Shown here: piece by piece, positions 5,872-6,734 of the stretch | How the letters are laid out: every line of letters starts with the position of its first letter | How positions within the stretch are numbered: position 1 is the first letter of the stretch | Assembly (NCBI GenBank): GCA_041476545.1 | Contig: JBGOTP010000283.1 | Span: 1-6,734 of the forward strand | Source of the DNA: JBGOTP01 sp041476545 | GTDB taxonomy: Bacteria > Acidobacteriota > Vicinamibacteria > Vicinamibacterales > CAVVIG01 | Reading direction: 5' to 3' | DNA: 6,734 nucleotides | The notes under the pieces: model-generated | Seen by the model: the letters and a program-made list of their open reading frames with translations, nothing else | Database searches by the model: none | What the model was told of the DNA's origin: nothing | Made by a program: the position numbers and the translations under genes

Positions 5872-6130
5872 AAAATCTTCTCTCGCGCCGTGTCGCAGGC
5901 CTCGCGCTGATGATTCGGATGGTGTCCGCTTGTTCCGTGTACGACACGACCAATACGTGTCCATACGCCGAGACGCCGATGATCAAGAACCGCCGCTCTG
6001 ATGTTGAGTGGTCGGCATCCGGGAACGTGGTCGAGAGCAGATCATCGAACACCGTGGCGGCTTCTCGGAAATCGATGTGATGGTTCTTGAGGTTGGCCTC
6101 CGCTTTCGCAGGATCCCATGCAAAAATCAC
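5846..6130 (-). CDS. brnT: BrnT-family ribonuclease toxin
   Basis: A 94-residue toxin of the BrnT family, a RelE-like fold ribonuclease that stops translation by cutting RNA until bound by its antitoxin. The whole family pattern is present: FAWDPAKAEANLKNHHIDF (about 3-21), EAATVFDDLLSTTFPDADHS, a central strand ERRFLIIGVSAYGHVLVVSY, and the basic C-terminal IRIISARPATRRERRFYEE, which contains the expected catalytic and RNA-binding basic residues. Length is typical. It starts with GTG, directly after a -10-like box and without a ribosome site. Its 3' end overlaps the antitoxin gene, the usual toxin-first order for this family. It lies in a cassette with a hypothetical gene upstream. Confidence 0.92.
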   Translation of the reverse strand: MIFAWDPAKAEANLKNHHIDFREAATVFDDLLSTTFPDADHSTSERRFLIIGVSAYGHVLVVSYTEQADTIRIISARPATRRERRFYEEDSQRS

Positions 6131-6135
6131 GGGTC

Positions 6136-6158
6136 AGTATAGCGTCATCGACACAGAC
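6136..6158 (-). promoter_or_regulatory. Candidate promoter of the toxin-antitoxin pair
   Basis: On the - strand TATACT (6141-6136) matches the -10 consensus at five of six bases. A weak -35 (CCGACG, three of six) sits 16 bp upstream. Transcription would start about 6-7 bases downstream, at or next to the GTG of brnT at 6130, which would give a leaderless message. This is a weak call based on one box. Confidence 0.4.
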
Positions 6159-6174
6159 GTCGGAGCCCACGCGA

Positions 6175-6510
6175 TCACGCCGATTGTTCGGCCTTGTAGA
6201 AGTCGATGAATCCCGCGAGGTGCTGGAGCAGCTCGGTCGGTAGCTCCTCCTTGCGCAGGACGCCGGTTGCGACAGCCAATCCAAGCGCTGCCTCCAAGCG
6301 GTTCGTGGCGTACTTGCGCCAGACTTCCCGGGAAGCCCCATCGTGAAACTGATGAATCAGGTCGTTGAGTTCGGCAGCGCTGATCGCTCCACTCCGCCAC
6401 CGCTCGAACTGCGCACCGAGATCGTCCAGCACATGGCCCAGTTCTCGGTCGTGGGCAATGGCTGCGTACTCCCGAACCAACCGTTTGATCCGCTTTGAAG
6501 TTTCTGGCAT
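6175..6510 (-). CDS. Hypothetical cassette protein upstream of brnT
   Basis: A 111-residue, mostly helical soluble protein I do not recognise. The ATG at 6510 (MPETSKRIKRLVREYAAIAH) is preferred to a TTG at 6543, because the TTG start would lie inside the attC stem. The start is 19 bp after the R' box of attC 3, as expected for the first gene of a cassette. It has no signal peptide, membrane segment or cysteine. The pattern of charged helices (RELGHVLDDLGAQFERWRSG, then SAAELNDLIHQFHDG, then an EALGLAVATGVL helix) suggests an all-alpha fold. It ends 44 bp before brnT. It may be an independent cassette gene or a helper of the toxin-antitoxin pair; nothing shows which. Confidence 0.8.
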   Translation of the reverse strand: MPETSKRIKRLVREYAAIAHDRELGHVLDDLGAQFERWRSGAISAAELNDLIHQFHDGASREVWRKYATNRLEAALGLAVATGVLRKEELPTELLQHLAGFIDFYKAEQSA

Positions 6511-6529
6511 GTAAAGCTCGTCTTCAGAC

Positions 6530-6597
6530 TGCCAACGTTTCAACTGAGCCGCGGCGCATCACGAGTCACGCGCCGTCGACTCCAGTTGATGTTAGTC
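6530..6597 (-). repeat. attC site 3 (68 bp)
   Basis: On the - strand the R'' box is GACTAAC (6597-6591, one mismatch) and the R' side is GTTGGCA (6536-6530, conserved GTT only). On the + strand the arms CAACTG (6541-6546), AG (6547-6548) and GGCGC (6553-6557) pair with GCGCC (6570-6574), CT (6580-6581) and CAGTTG (6583-6588), leaving C6582 unpaired and a small internal bulge. The unpaired base is in the same place as in attC 1. The R' box is the weakest of the three sites. Confidence 0.75.
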
Positions 6598-6610
6598 CGT
6601 TCACACAATC

Positions 6611-6734
6611 TCACCAACTGAACCACAATCTGAGCTCCTCGTCGAACCGTCGATTCTGAAGCTCCGTCTCGTATTTGCTGAGTTTGTCTTTGAATTTCTG
6701 CCGCCCTTTGTCTTGGCACGAGAGATCCTGCGGG
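6611..6734 (-). CDS. C-terminal 40 residues of an unknown cassette protein (partial)
   Basis: The frame enters from the right edge and ends at TGA (6613-6611), 13 bp before the R'' box of attC 3, the usual place for a cassette gene end. The residues are protein-like and rich in charged and aromatic side chains (CQDKGRQKFKDKLSKYETEL, then NRRFDEELRLWFSW). Two other frames are also partly open here, but their translations are low-complexity Arg/Ser/Gln text. No function can be assigned from 40 residues. Confidence 0.55.
   Translation of the reverse strand, partial: PQDLSCQDKGRQKFKDKLSKYETELQNRRFDEELRLWFSW

Larger units (their letters stand above)
2356..6734 (-). mobile_element. Integron-type gene cassette array (no integrase in window)
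   Basis: Every gene from 2381 to the right edge is on the - strand, and the gene groups are separated by three attC-like sites, with a half site at the distal end. Start codons lie only about 19-27 bp after an attC in three of the cassettes, and stop codons lie close to or inside the next attC, the compact packing typical of cassettes. The extra unpaired bases are on the same arm in all three sites, so the cassettes share one orientation. No tyrosine recombinase is present. The array could be the far end of a chromosomal integron whose intI lies beyond 6734, or an integrase-less cluster (CALIN). It continues past the right edge. Confidence 0.8.

Overview
The window is GC-rich bacterial DNA made of two different parts that meet near position 2340. 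The left part (1-2332) is ordinary chromosomal sequence on the + strand: a D-glycerate/2-hydroxyacid dehydrogenase, endonuclease III (nth) and an exported cyclophilin-type peptidyl-prolyl isomerase. The last two overlap by ATGA and probably form one transcript. Three 22-bp hairpin repeats with an exact 33-bp period lie between the first two genes. From memory, the gene style and the repeats resemble soil Acidobacteriota of the Vicinamibacteria type; this assignment is tentative.

The right part (about 2356-6734) has every gene on the - strand and reads as an integron-type gene cassette array. Three complete attC-like recombination sites can be built by eye (6530-6597, 5553-5644, 3014-3078). 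Each has a long imperfect inverted repeat flanked by RYYYAAC/GTTRRRY-type core boxes, and each carries its unpaired extra base(s) on the same arm, so all three point the same way. A fourth, half site (R'' box only, 2362-2356) follows the last gene and abuts the cyclophilin gene. Reading along the - strand, the layout is: C-terminal end of an unknown gene, attC; hypothetical gene + BrnT-type toxin + its antitoxin, attC; AraC-type regulator + VOC/PhnB-like protein + NTF2-like lipoprotein + unknown protein, attC; ICMT-like membrane methyltransferase, half attC. No integron integrase is in the window. If one exists nearby, the orientation puts attI and intI beyond the right edge, and 2356 would be the distal end of the array.

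The cassettes contain several oddities. The antitoxin reading frame runs through its own attC site and gains a tail of about 23 residues from it. A protein-like reading frame without a start codon (3290-3081) links the end of an unknown protein to the next attC, which suggests a frameshift or a relic. Two cassettes hold three and four genes instead of the usual one. The toxin gene begins with GTG immediately after a -10-like box and may be leaderless. The toxin-antitoxin pair may help keep the array in place, and the AraC-led cassette looks like a small self-contained regulated operon. These functional links are inference.
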